Assembly: GCF_016411825.1 (NCBI RefSeq)
Contig: NZ_JAEKMH010000002.1
Location: 1 to 64,000 of the forward strand
DNA from: Devosia sediminis
GTDB taxonomy: Bacteria > Pseudomonadota > Alphaproteobacteria > Rhizobiales > Devosiaceae
Direction of reading: 5' to 3'
DNA: 64,000 nucleotides
In this document: piece after piece, positions 7,907-15,643 of the stretch
Numbering within the stretch: the stretch's first letter is position 1
Layout: each line of letters begins with the position of its first letter
Translations under genes and position numbers: made by a program
The notes under the pieces: generated by a model
Seen by the model: the letters and a program-made list of their open reading frames with translations, nothing else
The model's database searches: none
Told to the model about the DNA's origin: nothing

Positions 7907-9063
7907 TGCAGATCGAGCCTGCCATCGGCATGAACGAAACGGCCGCGCGACAGCGTGGCATGCACCTGGCCGACACCGGTTTCCGAGGCGACGAGCAGGT
8001 CTGCGCGAAGCCCGACGCGGATTTCGCCACGGTCTTCGAGCCCGAGAGCTTTGGCCGGATTGAGTGAGGTGAGCCGCGCCGCACCGGCCAGGCCATCGGG
8101 ATCGGTCTGGGCCAGCACCAGCACCGCCGGCAGCATGGCGGAAGGGTGGTAGTCGGCGGCGAGCAGGTCCAGCACGCCGGCTTCATGCGCCGCGCGGGCC
8201 GACAGATTGCCCGAATAGGACTGGCCGCGCAGCGCATTGGGGGCGCCCATGGCATTGAGCATGCCGCGCTTGTGGGCCTCCTGCGCCGCTTCCAGCGTCA
8301 CCGGGAATTCCGAAATATTGGCGCCGAGGCTATCCATCAGCGCCACCTTTTCGACCGTGTCGTCGTCATGGCTGGCGACCGGTACGCCGTGAAGCGCGCA
8401 ATATTGGGTAATGGCGCGCAGGGTCGCGGTCATGTCGCCGGCGGTTGCCTGCCGGTCGCGAATGCGCTGCTGCAGGTTTTCGTGAGCCGCCTCGAGCGAA
8501 ATGCCCTTGGTCTTGGAGATATTCGTGGCCTGCAGCTCGAGGTCGCGATACTGCCCCTGGCCCGGCGTGTGGTCGCAGAGCGAGACCAGGTCCACCGAGC
8601 CTTCGCCCACGAGTTCCTTCACCACCGACAGAGCCGCCGGAAAGGTCACCTCGAACCGCGCGTGGACGCGGTGGTCGATCAGCAGGTTCGGTCGCGCCGC
8701 AACGACGGCGCGGATCATCTCGCTGGTGAAGTCGTAGCTGCGCATATGGCCATAGGTGGAGCCGGGCGCGAAGCTCAGAGAGGCATAGGCGGTGGTGATG
8801 CCCGCGGTCGCGAGCTTCATGTCGAGATCGCGCAGGCCCATGGACATGGGCATGCGCACGCCGGGACGCGGCTCGATCTCGCGCTCGATCATGTCGCCAT
8901 GCATGTCGATCATGCCGGGCAGCAGCAAGAGACCATTACCCTCGACCTCGGCATGCGCCACGGGGGCCTCGCTGATCTCGGCGATCAGCCCGTCCTCGAT
9001 GCGCAGGGCGCCGCGCTCGATGACGCGGTCGGCAAGGACAATGCGGAAATCAGAGAGCCACAT
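7876..9063 (-). CDS. phnM: PhnM, alpha-D-ribose 1-methylphosphonate 5-triphosphate diphosphatase (operon copy)
   Basis: Amidohydrolase-fold enzyme that removes pyrophosphate from the ribose-triphosphate intermediate of the C-P lyase pathway. The 395-residue protein carries LLLPGMIDMHGDMIEREIEP, the metal site normally written H-x-D-x3-E, followed by RPGVRMPM, and PVASHDDDTVEK further on. It closes the phnF-G-H-I-J-K-L-M operon and overlaps phnL by 14 bp. A second phnM starts at 14495 with a canonical HTDHLE site. This copy is the more divergent of the two (HGDMIE) and may prefer another substrate or act on another phosphonate-derived triphosphate. Confidence 0.93.
   Translation of the reverse strand: MWLSDFRIVLADRVIERGALRIEDGLIAEISEAPVAHAEVEGNGLLLLPGMIDMHGDMIEREIEPRPGVRMPMSMGLRDLDMKLATAGITTAYASLSFAPGSTYGHMRSYDFTSEMIRAVVAARPNLLIDHRVHARFEVTFPAALSVVKELVGEGSVDLVSLCDHTPGQGQYRDLELQATNISKTKGISLEAAHENLQQRIRDRQATAGDMTATLRAITQYCALHGVPVASHDDDTVEKVALMDSLGANISEFPVTLEAAQEAHKRGMLNAMGAPNALRGQSYSGNLSARAAHEAGVLDLLAADYHPSAMLPAVLVLAQTDPDGLAGAARLTSLNPAKALGLEDRGEIRVGLRADLLVASETGVGQVHATLSRGRFVHADGRLDLQRHGRVIRMS
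7880..7893. promoter_or_regulatory. PhnF-type operator inside the 3' end of phnM
   Basis: CTCATTCGAATGAC contains the perfect 12-bp palindrome TCATTCGAATGA (7881-7892). The same palindrome occurs upstream of phnF (14340-14351) and, with one change, at 14422-14433. Its position on the Pho-box array before phnC suggests repression of the transporter genes by PhnF. Confidence 0.72.
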
Positions 9064-9781
9064 CTTCGCGTTCCGTCGTTTCGTCAGCCACCACGCGGGT
9101 GCTGAGGTTGATTTCGCGGTCGATCAGGGTTTCGACATCGCCCGGATGGTGGAAGACGCCGATAATGGCGACGCCCTGACGCTTGAGTTCGGCCAGACGG
9201 CGCAGCAGCGCGGCACGGGCGCCGGCATCGAGCGAGGCCGTGGGTTCGTCGAGCAGAAGCAGCTTCTGCGGCAGGATCAGGGCGCGGGCGAGGTTCACTT
9301 TCTGCTGCTCGCCACCCGAGAAGGTGGATGGATAGGCGCGCCAGAGTTCGGGGCGGACGCCGAACTGGTCGAGCCAGTGCCGGGCCTGGTCCAGCGCCTC
9401 GGCCCGTGACACCCCAGCCAAGAGCAGCGGCTCGGCGACGATGTCCTGCGCCGCGACGCGCGGGCGGGCATTGAGGAATTGGGTGACGAAGCCGATTTCC
9501 TCGCGGCGGAGGAGGGCAATATCGACATCGGCGGCGTTGGCGAGGTCGATCTCGCCATGATTGGAGCGATAAAACACATGGCCGCCGACCGGGAGGTAGG
9601 AGCGCCAGATGGTGCGGAGAAGCGTCGACTTGCCGGCGCCGTTGTGGCCGCGCAGCAGGATGAATTCGCCTTCGAACAGGTCGAAGCTGACGCCTTCGAA
9701 AGCGTGCAGCATGCTGTCGAGGTGATACATGCGGAAGGTCTTGGTGAGACCCTGGACGCGCAGGAGGGGCGTGGATGTCAT
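9050..9781 (-). CDS. phnL: PhnL, ABC-type ATPase subunit of the C-P lyase complex
   Basis: Soluble ABC-family ATPase of 243 residues. In characterised systems PhnL stacks with PhnK on the PhnG-H-I-J core and is not a transport protein. It has Walker A GHNGAGKST, the signature FSGGEQQKVNLARAL and Walker B LLLLDEPTASLD. The [21 protein letters not shown] and FVTQFLNARPRVAAQDIV segments are typical of PhnL. It lies 9 bp after phnK and overlaps the start of phnM by 14 bp. Confidence 0.94.
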   Translation of the reverse strand: MTSTPLLRVQGLTKTFRMYHLDSMLHAFEGVSFDLFEGEFILLRGHNGAGKSTLLRTIWRSYLPVGGHVFYRSNHGEIDLANAADVDIALLRREEIGFVTQFLNARPRVAAQDIVAEPLLLAGVSRAEALDQARHWLDQFGVRPELWRAYPSTFSGGEQQKVNLARALILPQKLLLLDEPTASLDAGARAALLRRLAELKRQGVAIIGVFHHPGDVETLIDREINLSTRVVADETTEREDVAL

Positions 9782-9790
9782 GGCGTCACC

Positions 9791-10612
9791 TCAGAGTTTC
9801 GCGTGGACGAGTTGCTGGGTATAGGCGTGCTGCGGGTCCTGAAAGACCTGGTCGGCGAGGCCCTGTTCCACCACTTCGCCATGACGCATGACCATGACGC
9901 GGTCGGCCATGGTGCGGATGACGCCGAGGTCGTGGCTGACCAGCACCATTGTGATCTTGCGGTCGCGCTGGAGCCTTTTGAGGGTATCGAGCACCAAAGC
10001 CTGCACCGAGACGTCGAGGCCGGTGGTCGGTTCGTCGAGCAGCAGCAGAGCCGGTTCGAGCGCGATGGCCTTGGCCAGTTGCACGCGCTGCTGCATGCCG
10101 CCCGAGAGTTCGATCGGGCGGGCATCCATGCGGTCGAGCGGAAATTCGGAGGCGTCGAGCGCCTCGCGTGCCTTGTCGCGCAGCACGTCGAAGCTGCGCT
10201 CGCCAGCGATGAGAAGGCGCTCGGCGACATTGCCGCTCGAGGAATGTTTCATCAATAGCCCCAGGTGCGGGTTCTGGTAGACGATGCCGATATGGCGGGC
10301 GCAGAGCATGCGGCGCTCATAGCGGGCGAGATCGAAGAGGTTCTCGTTCTCGCGGCCGGGCAGGCGCAAGGTGTAGTCGCCGGTGTCGGGAGTGTCCTCG
10401 AGGTTCATCATCCGCAAGAGCGTCGACTTGCCCGAGCCGCTTTCCCCGACAATGCCCATGACCTCGCCGGGATAGACTTTCGCGTCGACATTGCGCAAAG
10501 CGCGCACATTGCCGAAGCGCTTGGAAATGCCGCTCATGGTGAGCAGCGGCTCGGCCCGCATCAGGCGGGGTTCGGCGCGCTCCAGCGCCGGAAGTCCCAG
10601 ATCAAGGCTCAT
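9791..10612 (-). CDS. phnK: PhnK, ABC-type ATPase subunit of the C-P lyase complex
   Basis: 273-residue ATPase that docks onto PhnJ in the C-P lyase complex. Walker A is GESGSGKST, the signature LSGGMQQRVQLAKAIALEP, and Walker B LLLLDEPTTGLDVSVQALVLD. The segment YQNPHLGLLMKHSSSGNVAERLL marks it as PhnK rather than a dipeptide-importer ATPase. Its ATG overlaps the phnJ stop in ATGA. Confidence 0.94.
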   Translation of the reverse strand: MSLDLGLPALERAEPRLMRAEPLLTMSGISKRFGNVRALRNVDAKVYPGEVMGIVGESGSGKSTLLRMMNLEDTPDTGDYTLRLPGRENENLFDLARYERRMLCARHIGIVYQNPHLGLLMKHSSSGNVAERLLIAGERSFDVLRDKAREALDASEFPLDRMDARPIELSGGMQQRVQLAKAIALEPALLLLDEPTTGLDVSVQALVLDTLKRLQRDRKITMVLVSHDLGVIRTMADRVMVMRHGEVVEQGLADQVFQDPQHAYTQQLVHAKL

Positions 10613-11523
10613 GCGGAATACTCCCCGTTGCGATACCAGGTCTCGCCGATTTCCGTCGGCGCGCCCTCGGTCTTGTTGAGCGCCTTGATACCGAGATTGC
10701 TGTCCGAAACCTCGAACACCGAGCCGCCGCCATCCTGGGGCAGTTCGTTCATGAAGAAACCCTGGACGCCCGAGCGGCGGCAGGTGAGGTCGGCATGGTC
10801 CTCGACCAGATAAGGACGGTCGGAGAAAACCAGCGGTTCGACCCTGGTATAGGGCGGCACGGCATGGAGGCGCTTTTCGCGGCCAGCCGAGAGGAAGGTC
10901 AGGTGCCTGGCCATGTTGAGCTTGGGCACGTCCCAGCGCGGAATGGGCGAGGGGGTCATGACATGCCTGCCATTGACCATGGAGGGATACGATGCACCCT
11001 GCATGATGCGCCCTTTGCGCACGATCTGCTCATAGAGCGTCAGCCACAGCTTGCCGTAATCGGCATCGGCATGCATCTGCCGGGCGATGGAAATGTTGGG
11101 CTCGACCCCGCGCAGCGGTTCCGGGTTCGGCACCTGCAGCACGAGGATCTGGTCCTCGCGCATCATTTCCTCGGGAATGCGGTGGCGCGACTGCACGATG
11201 CTTGCGCCCAGCGTGTCCCAGGTTTCCGAAGCGCCGGAGACGCGGGAGATGAAGCGGCGGATCGAGGCGGCGTTGACGCCGTCATCGGCGCCCTGGTCGA
11301 TGACCTTTACCACCGAGGTGGGATTGACGAGGGTCAGCGTCACCTGGAGGCCGCCAGTCCCCCAGCCGCGCGCCATTGGTACTTCGCGGCTGGCATAGGG
11401 CATCTGGCAGCCCGGCACGGCGATGGCCTTCAGCATCTTGCGCCGCAATTCGCGCTTGGCCGAGGCGTCGAGGAAACCGTAGCTGGTCGCTGCCCAGTCC
11501 TTGGTCAGGGTTGCAAGGCTCAT
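10609..11523 (-). CDS. phnJ: PhnJ, C-P lyase catalytic subunit, lacking the canonical cysteines
   Basis: Homologue of the enzyme that cleaves the carbon-phosphorus bond of ribose 1-methylphosphonate 5-phosphate. Family landmarks are intact in its 304 residues: AIAVPGCQMPYASREVPM with the radical glycine (Gly38, equivalent to E. coli Gly32), GWGTGG, VIDQGADDGVNAASIR, QSRHRIPEE and GREKRLHAVPPYTRVEPLVF. The C-terminal region that in E. coli holds Cys241, Cys244, Cys266 (4Fe-4S) and Cys272 (thiyl radical) reads DLTCRRSGVQGFFMNELPQD and then VFEVSDSNLG. Aligned on the shared D..GG..F..SD pattern, none of the four cysteines is kept. The whole protein has only two cysteines, Cys39 and Cys248. The flanks stay in frame and the gene overlaps phnI and phnK by ATGA, so decay or frameshift is unlikely. 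Confidence 0.93.
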   Translation of the reverse strand: MSLATLTKDWAATSYGFLDASAKRELRRKMLKAIAVPGCQMPYASREVPMARGWGTGGLQVTLTLVNPTSVVKVIDQGADDGVNAASIRRFISRVSGASETWDTLGASIVQSRHRIPEEMMREDQILVLQVPNPEPLRGVEPNISIARQMHADADYGKLWLTLYEQIVRKGRIMQGASYPSMVNGRHVMTPSPIPRWDVPKLNMARHLTFLSAGREKRLHAVPPYTRVEPLVFSDRPYLVEDHADLTCRRSGVQGFFMNELPQDGGGSVFEVSDSNLGIKALNKTEGAPTEIGETWYRNGEYSA

Positions 11524-12614
11524 AGCGCGGGTTCCTCTTCGGGTTCGGCGACGTAAGTCTCGCCCTTGGCTTCGGCGGCGGCCTTCTTGGCCTTTGCGTC
11601 GCGCATGGCATCCAGGATCGACTGGAAGGTGACGTAGTGCGGCAGCTTGAAGTGAATGCAGAAGCCCGAGGCTTCCACGCTTTCCGTGTGGTAGAGATAG
11701 AACTCTTCATGCACGGCCGAACCGACCGGTGCCTCGTCGGAATTGAGGTCGAGCGTCGCGGCGGCGATGACCTTCACCTCGTTCCAGCCGAAGGTGGCGG
11801 CAAAGCCGAGTTCGAGATAGCCGCCCTTTTCCTTGGACGTCACTTCCGCCTGGCTGACGCGGACGCGCCCGGCTGAAAACTCGGTGCCGCGGGGGTGGCG
11901 GACGACGACATTGGCTTCGCCGATGCGGAGTTCGTTGACGGTCGGGTGGGCATTGCCATAGCCGCGCATGGCGGCATAGCCGAGCGCCAGCACGCCACCG
12001 GTTTCGGCGCGCGCGAGGCTTTGCAGGCGGTGGGCGCGCGAGGCCGGGAACAGCAGCGGCTCGCGCGTCAGGTCGGGAATGTCCTCCGGCGCCACGTCCG
12101 AGGCATTGGCCGGGGCGACGAGGCCCTGCTGGCGCTGCCATTCGGCGAGCGAGGGCTGCTGCGCCGGGGCGGGGCTTGCTGCCTTGTCAACCTCGGGCGG
12201 GGCAAAGGGCTTGCCTTCGAGCACGTCGGTCGCCAGCACGCGGTGGGAATAGTCAAGCGTCGGCCCCAAGATCTGCCCGCCCGGAATATCCTTGAAGGCG
12301 GCCGAGATGCGGCGCTGGGTCAGGATTTCGTGCTGCTGCACCGGCCGCGATATGGCGAGGCGCGGCTGGGTGGTGCGCCAGGCGCGCAGCACCAGCACGG
12401 CTTCGGACAATTCGCCGCCGGTCTGTGCCAGGGCCAGGGCCGCCAGCTCCTCGTCATAGAGCGAGGCTTCGCCCATCACCCGGTCGATGAGATAGGGCAT
12501 GGTGGAGCGGATGGTCTCGACGCGCGCGGCATCGATGGTGCCGAGGTCCTGGCGGAAGAGGCGTTCAGCCTGTTCGATGGCCTTTTCGCCACCACGGGTT
12601 GCTACATAGGCCAT
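11520..12614 (-). CDS. phnI: PhnI, ribosylating subunit of the C-P lyase complex
   Basis: Core subunit that, with PhnG, PhnH and PhnL, transfers the ribose triphosphate of ATP onto the phosphonate. The 364-residue protein starts MAYVATRGGEKAIEQAERLF, typical of PhnI, and contains TQRRISAAFKDIPGGQILGP, LDYSHRVLATDVLEGKPFAPPEVD and a C-terminal YLYHTESVEASGFCIHFKLP. It is directly adjacent to phnH and overlaps phnJ. The last 25 or so residues (AKKAAAEAKGETYVAEPEEE) are charged and probably disordered. Confidence 0.95.
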   Translation of the reverse strand: MAYVATRGGEKAIEQAERLFRQDLGTIDAARVETIRSTMPYLIDRVMGEASLYDEELAALALAQTGGELSEAVLVLRAWRTTQPRLAISRPVQQHEILTQRRISAAFKDIPGGQILGPTLDYSHRVLATDVLEGKPFAPPEVDKAASPAPAQQPSLAEWQRQQGLVAPANASDVAPEDIPDLTREPLLFPASRAHRLQSLARAETGGVLALGYAAMRGYGNAHPTVNELRIGEANVVVRHPRGTEFSAGRVRVSQAEVTSKEKGGYLELGFAATFGWNEVKVIAAATLDLNSDEAPVGSAVHEEFYLYHTESVEASGFCIHFKLPHYVTFQSILDAMRDAKAKKAAAEAKGETYVAEPEEEPAL

Positions 12615-13145
12615 TTACAGCACCTCCACCTTGGTCGAGCGCGGAATGCCGATGACTGAGGTGCCATCGACGAAGAAGATGTCAAAGCCTTCGGGGTAGA
12701 TGCAGAGCATGTCCCGCATGGCCCAGAAGCCGGGCGATACGGCGAGGGTCACGTCCTTGCTGCCGTTGATGCCGGGACCCGTCAGCCGCAGGCGCTGGCC
12801 CTGATGGGCGCAGGCAAGGACGAGAGTCGCGCCGTCATCGGGATAAAGCGCACTGCCGCAATTGAGCTCCGCAATGTCGGCACTGTCGAGCTCGGACAGG
12901 AACACATGGTCGGCAGCGCTGACTTTCTCCGCCAGCATCGCGCCGCTGGCGACGATGCGCGCCCGCATCTCGGGCGTGTCGGCATAGGCGGCGCATTCGA
13001 GATCAACCAGGGTTTCGACGATGGCGCCGAAACCGGCTTCGGGCAGCGTACGCACATCGCCGGGGCGCGACAGGGACCACATCAGCGCTTCGAACGTGGC
13101 ATTGGCGCGCAGTTCGACGGCGTCGGGGGGAGCGACGGTCAGCAT
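12615..13145 (-). CDS. phnH: PhnH, C-P lyase complex subunit
   Basis: Small core subunit (176 residues) of the PhnG-H-I-J complex. The fold resembles PLP-dependent transferases but has no PLP site. Family features are ATFEALMWSLSRPGDVRTLP near the N terminus, RLRLTGPGI and a C-terminal FFVDGTSVIGIPRSTKVEV. Its start overlaps the phnG stop by one base (TGATG), and phnI follows without a gap. It has four cysteines (51, 96, 112, 148), more than the E. coli protein as I remember it. Confidence 0.93.
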   Translation of the reverse strand: MLTVAPPDAVELRANATFEALMWSLSRPGDVRTLPEAGFGAIVETLVDLECAAYADTPEMRARIVASGAMLAEKVSAADHVFLSELDSADIAELNCGSALYPDDGATLVLACAHQGQRLRLTGPGINGSKDVTLAVSPGFWAMRDMLCIYPEGFDIFFVDGTSVIGIPRSTKVEVL

Positions 13146-13588
13146 CAGAAAGTCTCCATTTCGACGCGGGTGGCTTCCACCTGCCGCATGCGCTCGGCAT
13201 CGGCATGGGCCTGGTGCGCCTTTTCCTCGACAAGGAACTGCGCGGTGGCGGCGTCCTCGCCACGGGCCGCGACGGAGAGGTCGATGACAGCCATGGCCAT
13301 GGCACGCTCGAGGTCGCGTCCGGTGACCATGCCATAGCCGGTGTGTCCCGCGGGATCGGTGATATGGGCTTCGCTCACCAGCACTTCACCGAGGTGAAAG
13401 TCGACATTCTGGACGGTGTCGCGCATCGGCACCATGACGAGGCCGGTGCGGTTGGCGACCACGGAAATCTCGCCCATGTCCGTGAGCAGGGTTTCGGCAT
13501 GGTGCTTGAGGCGCTCGGGGCGGGCGCGGGCGAGGATGTCGAGCATCTCGCCATGCGCGGAGCCTCCGGATGGGGTTTCATTGAACAT
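13145..13588 (-). CDS. phnG: PhnG, C-P lyase complex subunit
   Basis: 147-residue core subunit of the C-P lyase complex. The ATG at 13588 is chosen over an in-frame ATG at 13627 because AAAGGAA precedes it at the right distance. It contains LARARPERLKHHAETLLTDM, RTGLVMVPMRDTV, FHLGEVLVSEAHI and GYGMVTGRDLERAMAMAVID, all characteristic of PhnG. It overlaps the end of phnF by 11 bp and so is translated with the regulator. Confidence 0.93.
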   Translation of the reverse strand: MFNETPSGGSAHGEMLDILARARPERLKHHAETLLTDMGEISVVANRTGLVMVPMRDTVQNVDFHLGEVLVSEAHITDPAGHTGYGMVTGRDLERAMAMAVIDLSVAARGEDAATAQFLVEEKAHQAHADAERMRQVEATRVEMETF

Positions 13589-14330
13589 CGCTGTTCCTTT
13601 CGGTGACCATTGGCTGGTCGGTTTCAAAGGTGAACTGGACGCGGTCGCCGGCCCACACGGCTTCGGAAAAGCCGATGGGATTGCCGTCGAGATCCGCGTC
13701 GATTTTCTGCACCACCAGCACCGACTGGCCCGGCCGCAGCATCAGCATGCTGGCCTCCTGCTCCGAGGCGAGCCGGGTGAAGACCGTGGTGCGCTGGCGG
13801 CGGTAGTCGAGGATGCCGTAGGTCCGGTAGACCTGGGTGATGGACTCTTCCCCGCGCCGCCTTTCGGGCAGGTCGGGAAAACGGGTGGCGTCGTGATAGG
13901 CCCAGCCGATGGAAATCGGCAGGTCATTGGCAAAGCCGCGCCAGGAGCGCGCAAAGACCGGGGCGTCCTTGTCGATCCCCAAAGCCGCGGCGACACGGCC
14001 GCTGGCCGGCAGCTTCATTTCCGCCAGCGTTTCGCCCGAAGCGGTGAGACCCTGGCTCATCAGGTTCTCGTGCCAGCGGGTGCGGGTGCCGATGACGTAG
14101 TTGAGGAGCGGGGCGCGCTCGACGAAAGTGCCGCGCCCATGCTCGACGCGCAACTTGCCCTCGCCGACCAGCACCGCCAGCGCCTTGCGCAGCGAATGGC
14201 GGCGCACGCCGTACAGCACGCACAATTCCGGCTCGGAAGGCAGCCGCGTATCGGCCGCCAACCGCCCCGAGGTAATCTCTTCGCTGATCCGGTCCCGGGT
14301 GTCTTCCCAGGAATGTCCATGGCTTCGCAT
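13578..14330 (-). CDS. phnF: PhnF, GntR/HutC-family repressor of the phn genes
   Basis: Transcription regulator of 250 residues and first gene of the leftward operon. An N-terminal winged helix-turn-helix (RISEEITSGRLAADTRLPSE, YGVRRHSLRKALAVLVGEGK) is followed by a UTRA ligand domain that includes LPISIGWAYHDATRFPDL and GQSVLVVQKIDADLDGNPIG. UTRA regulators in phn operons sense phosphonates or pathway intermediates. Two palindromes with TCATTCGAATG lie just upstream, the nearer one 8 bp before the start codon, so PhnF most likely represses itself and both divergent operons. Confidence 0.93.
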   Translation of the reverse strand: MRSHGHSWEDTRDRISEEITSGRLAADTRLPSEPELCVLYGVRRHSLRKALAVLVGEGKLRVEHGRGTFVERAPLLNYVIGTRTRWHENLMSQGLTASGETLAEMKLPASGRVAAALGIDKDAPVFARSWRGFANDLPISIGWAYHDATRFPDLPERRRGEESITQVYRTYGILDYRRQRTTVFTRLASEQEASMLMLRPGQSVLVVQKIDADLDGNPIGFSEAVWAGDRVQFTFETDQPMVTERNSDVQ

Positions 14331-14338
14331 ATCGTCAA

Positions 14339-14352
14339 CTCATTCGAATGAG
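14339..14352. promoter_or_regulatory. PhnF-type operator 1 (phnF promoter)
   Basis: CTCATTCGAATGAG is a perfect 14-bp palindrome ending 9 bp before the phnF start codon. It lies downstream of the Pho-box-like repeat for the leftward promoter, where a bound repressor would block initiation or clearance. Confidence 0.78.
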
Positions 14353-14372
14353 CTGGGTTCTAGCGACGGGAA

Positions 14373-14390
14373 GTGACACTGAAATGACGG
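14373..14390 (-). promoter_or_regulatory. Pho-box-like repeat of the leftward phnF-GHIJKLM promoter
   Basis: On the minus strand CCGTCAT (14384-14390) and GTGTCAC (14373-14379) are spaced by four bases (TTCA), giving the 11-bp period of PhoB boxes (consensus CTGTCAT-n4-CTGTCAC). Each half differs from the consensus by one base. A -10-like TAGAAC follows downstream. Confidence 0.72.
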
Positions 14391-14411
14391 TATAGAGGTC
14401 GTGCGACAGGG

Positions 14412-14434
14412 ATGAGTCGACTCATTCGAATGTC
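14412..14434. promoter_or_regulatory. PhnF-type operator 2, overlapping a second palindrome
   Basis: ACTCATTCGAATGTC (14420-14434) repeats the PhnF palindrome with one change at the right edge. The left half also belongs to a perfect 14-bp palindrome, ATGAGTCGACTCAT (14412-14425). The site lies just upstream of the rightward Pho-box-like repeat. Confidence 0.68.
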
Positions 14435-14441
14435 GCGCCAT

Positions 14442-14459
14442 CTGTCGTCGGCCTGTCAC
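14442..14459 (+). promoter_or_regulatory. Pho-box-like repeat of the rightward phnM-phnN promoter
   Basis: CTGTCGT (14442-14448) and CTGTCAC (14453-14459) are spaced by CGGC. The second heptamer is a perfect match to the PhoB consensus and the first differs by one base. It lies 35 bp before the start codon of the second phnM, consistent with a short leader. Confidence 0.75.
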
Positions 14460-14494
14460 AGAGCATGAGTAGGGGATGGCAAAGGAGACACGCA

Positions 14495-15643
14495 ATGACT
14501 GCCATCGGCCTCGACCAGACCACGCTCACCAATGCCCGCATCGTCCTGGGTGACCAGGTGCTGGAGGGCGCGATCGAGATGGCGGGTGGCGTCATCACCG
14601 ATATCGGTTCGGCCAGCTCGCGCGGCACCGATCTCGAGGGCGATTTCCTCATCCCAGGTCTCGTCGAGCTCCACACCGACCACCTCGAGACCCATTATGC
14701 ACCGCGTCCGAAAGTGCGCTGGCATCCGGTCGCCGCCGTGCAGGCGCACGATGCGCAGATTGCTGCGTCCGGCATCACCACGGTTTTCGACGCTATCCGC
14801 GTCGGCATCGACGAACATGCCGACATGGGCGCCGCCGAGTTGCGCATTCTCGCCGATGCGGTCACGGCAGGGGTCGAGGCGCGGCGCCTGCGCGCCGACC
14901 ATTTCATCCACCTGCGCTGCGAAGTGTCGGCGCCCGATTGCCTTGAGGCTTTCGAGGGCATTATGGACCATCCCCTGGTGCGCCTTGCTTCGCTGATGGA
15001 TCACGCACCGGGCCAGCGGCAGTTCGCCAATCCCGACGCCTATCGCGCCTATTACCAAGGCAAGCTCAAGATGAGCGATGCGCAACTGGCTGAATTCATC
15101 GCCCGCCGGACGCTGGAATCGATCAGCTATTCCGACCGCCATCGCAAGGCACTGGCCGCGCTCTGTCATGCCCGCGGCATTGCGCTGGCGAGCCACGACG
15201 ACGCCACCGCAGCCCATGTCGATGAATCGCTCGAACTCGGTATCCGCATCGCCGAATTCCCCACCACGATGGAAGCGGCGCAGGCCTCGCGCGAGGCCGG
15301 GCTTTCCATTCTCATGGGCGGGCCCAACGTGGTGCGCGGTGGCTCGCATTCGGGCAATGTTTCCGCGCGTGACCTGGCTGCTGCGGGTCTCCTCGATATC
15401 CTCTCCTCCGACTACATTCCCTTCTCCATGCTGCAATCGGCCTTCTGCCTGGTCGATGAAGTGGCGGGCGTCGATGTGCCCCAGGCCATCAGCCTCGTCA
15501 CCAAGCGGCCCGCCGAGGCGGCGGGGCTCGACGATCGCGGCGAGATCGCCCTGGGCAAGCGCGCCGACCTGGTGCAGGTGCGCATCGAGGATGGCGTGCC
15601 GATCGTGCGCACCGTCTGGCGGCAGGGCAGGCGGGTGCTATGA
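14495..15643 (+). CDS. phnM: PhnM, alpha-D-ribose 1-methylphosphonate 5-triphosphate diphosphatase (second copy)
   Basis: Second PhnM paralogue, 382 residues. The ATG at 14495 is chosen because AAAGGAGA lies 7 bp before it; an upstream ATG at 14465 would start within the promoter. The metal site is the canonical form, IPGLVELHTDHLETHYAPRP then KVRW, and LASHDDAT, FPTTMEAAQASREAGLSILM, GGPNVVRGGSHSGNVSA and LSSDYIPFSMLQSAF follow. It is more like textbook PhnM than the copy in the phnF-M operon. It overlaps phnN by ATGA and is transcribed away from phnF. Confidence 0.94.
   Translation: MTAIGLDQTTLTNARIVLGDQVLEGAIEMAGGVITDIGSASSRGTDLEGDFLIPGLVELHTDHLETHYAPRPKVRWHPVAAVQAHDAQIAASGITTVFDAIRVGIDEHADMGAAELRILADAVTAGVEARRLRADHFIHLRCEVSAPDCLEAFEGIMDHPLVRLASLMDHAPGQRQFANPDAYRAYYQGKLKMSDAQLAEFIARRTLESISYSDRHRKALAALCHARGIALASHDDATAAHVDESLELGIRIAEFPTTMEAAQASREAGLSILMGGPNVVRGGSHSGNVSARDLAAAGLLDILSSDYIPFSMLQSAFCLVDEVAGVDVPQAISLVTKRPAEAAGLDDRGEIALGKRADLVQVRIEDGVPIVRTVWRQGRRVL

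Noticed and set aside
10609-11523. PhnJ as a frameshifted or decaying gene
   Set aside because: Conserved residues on both sides of the missing cysteines remain in one frame, and both gene overlaps are intact.
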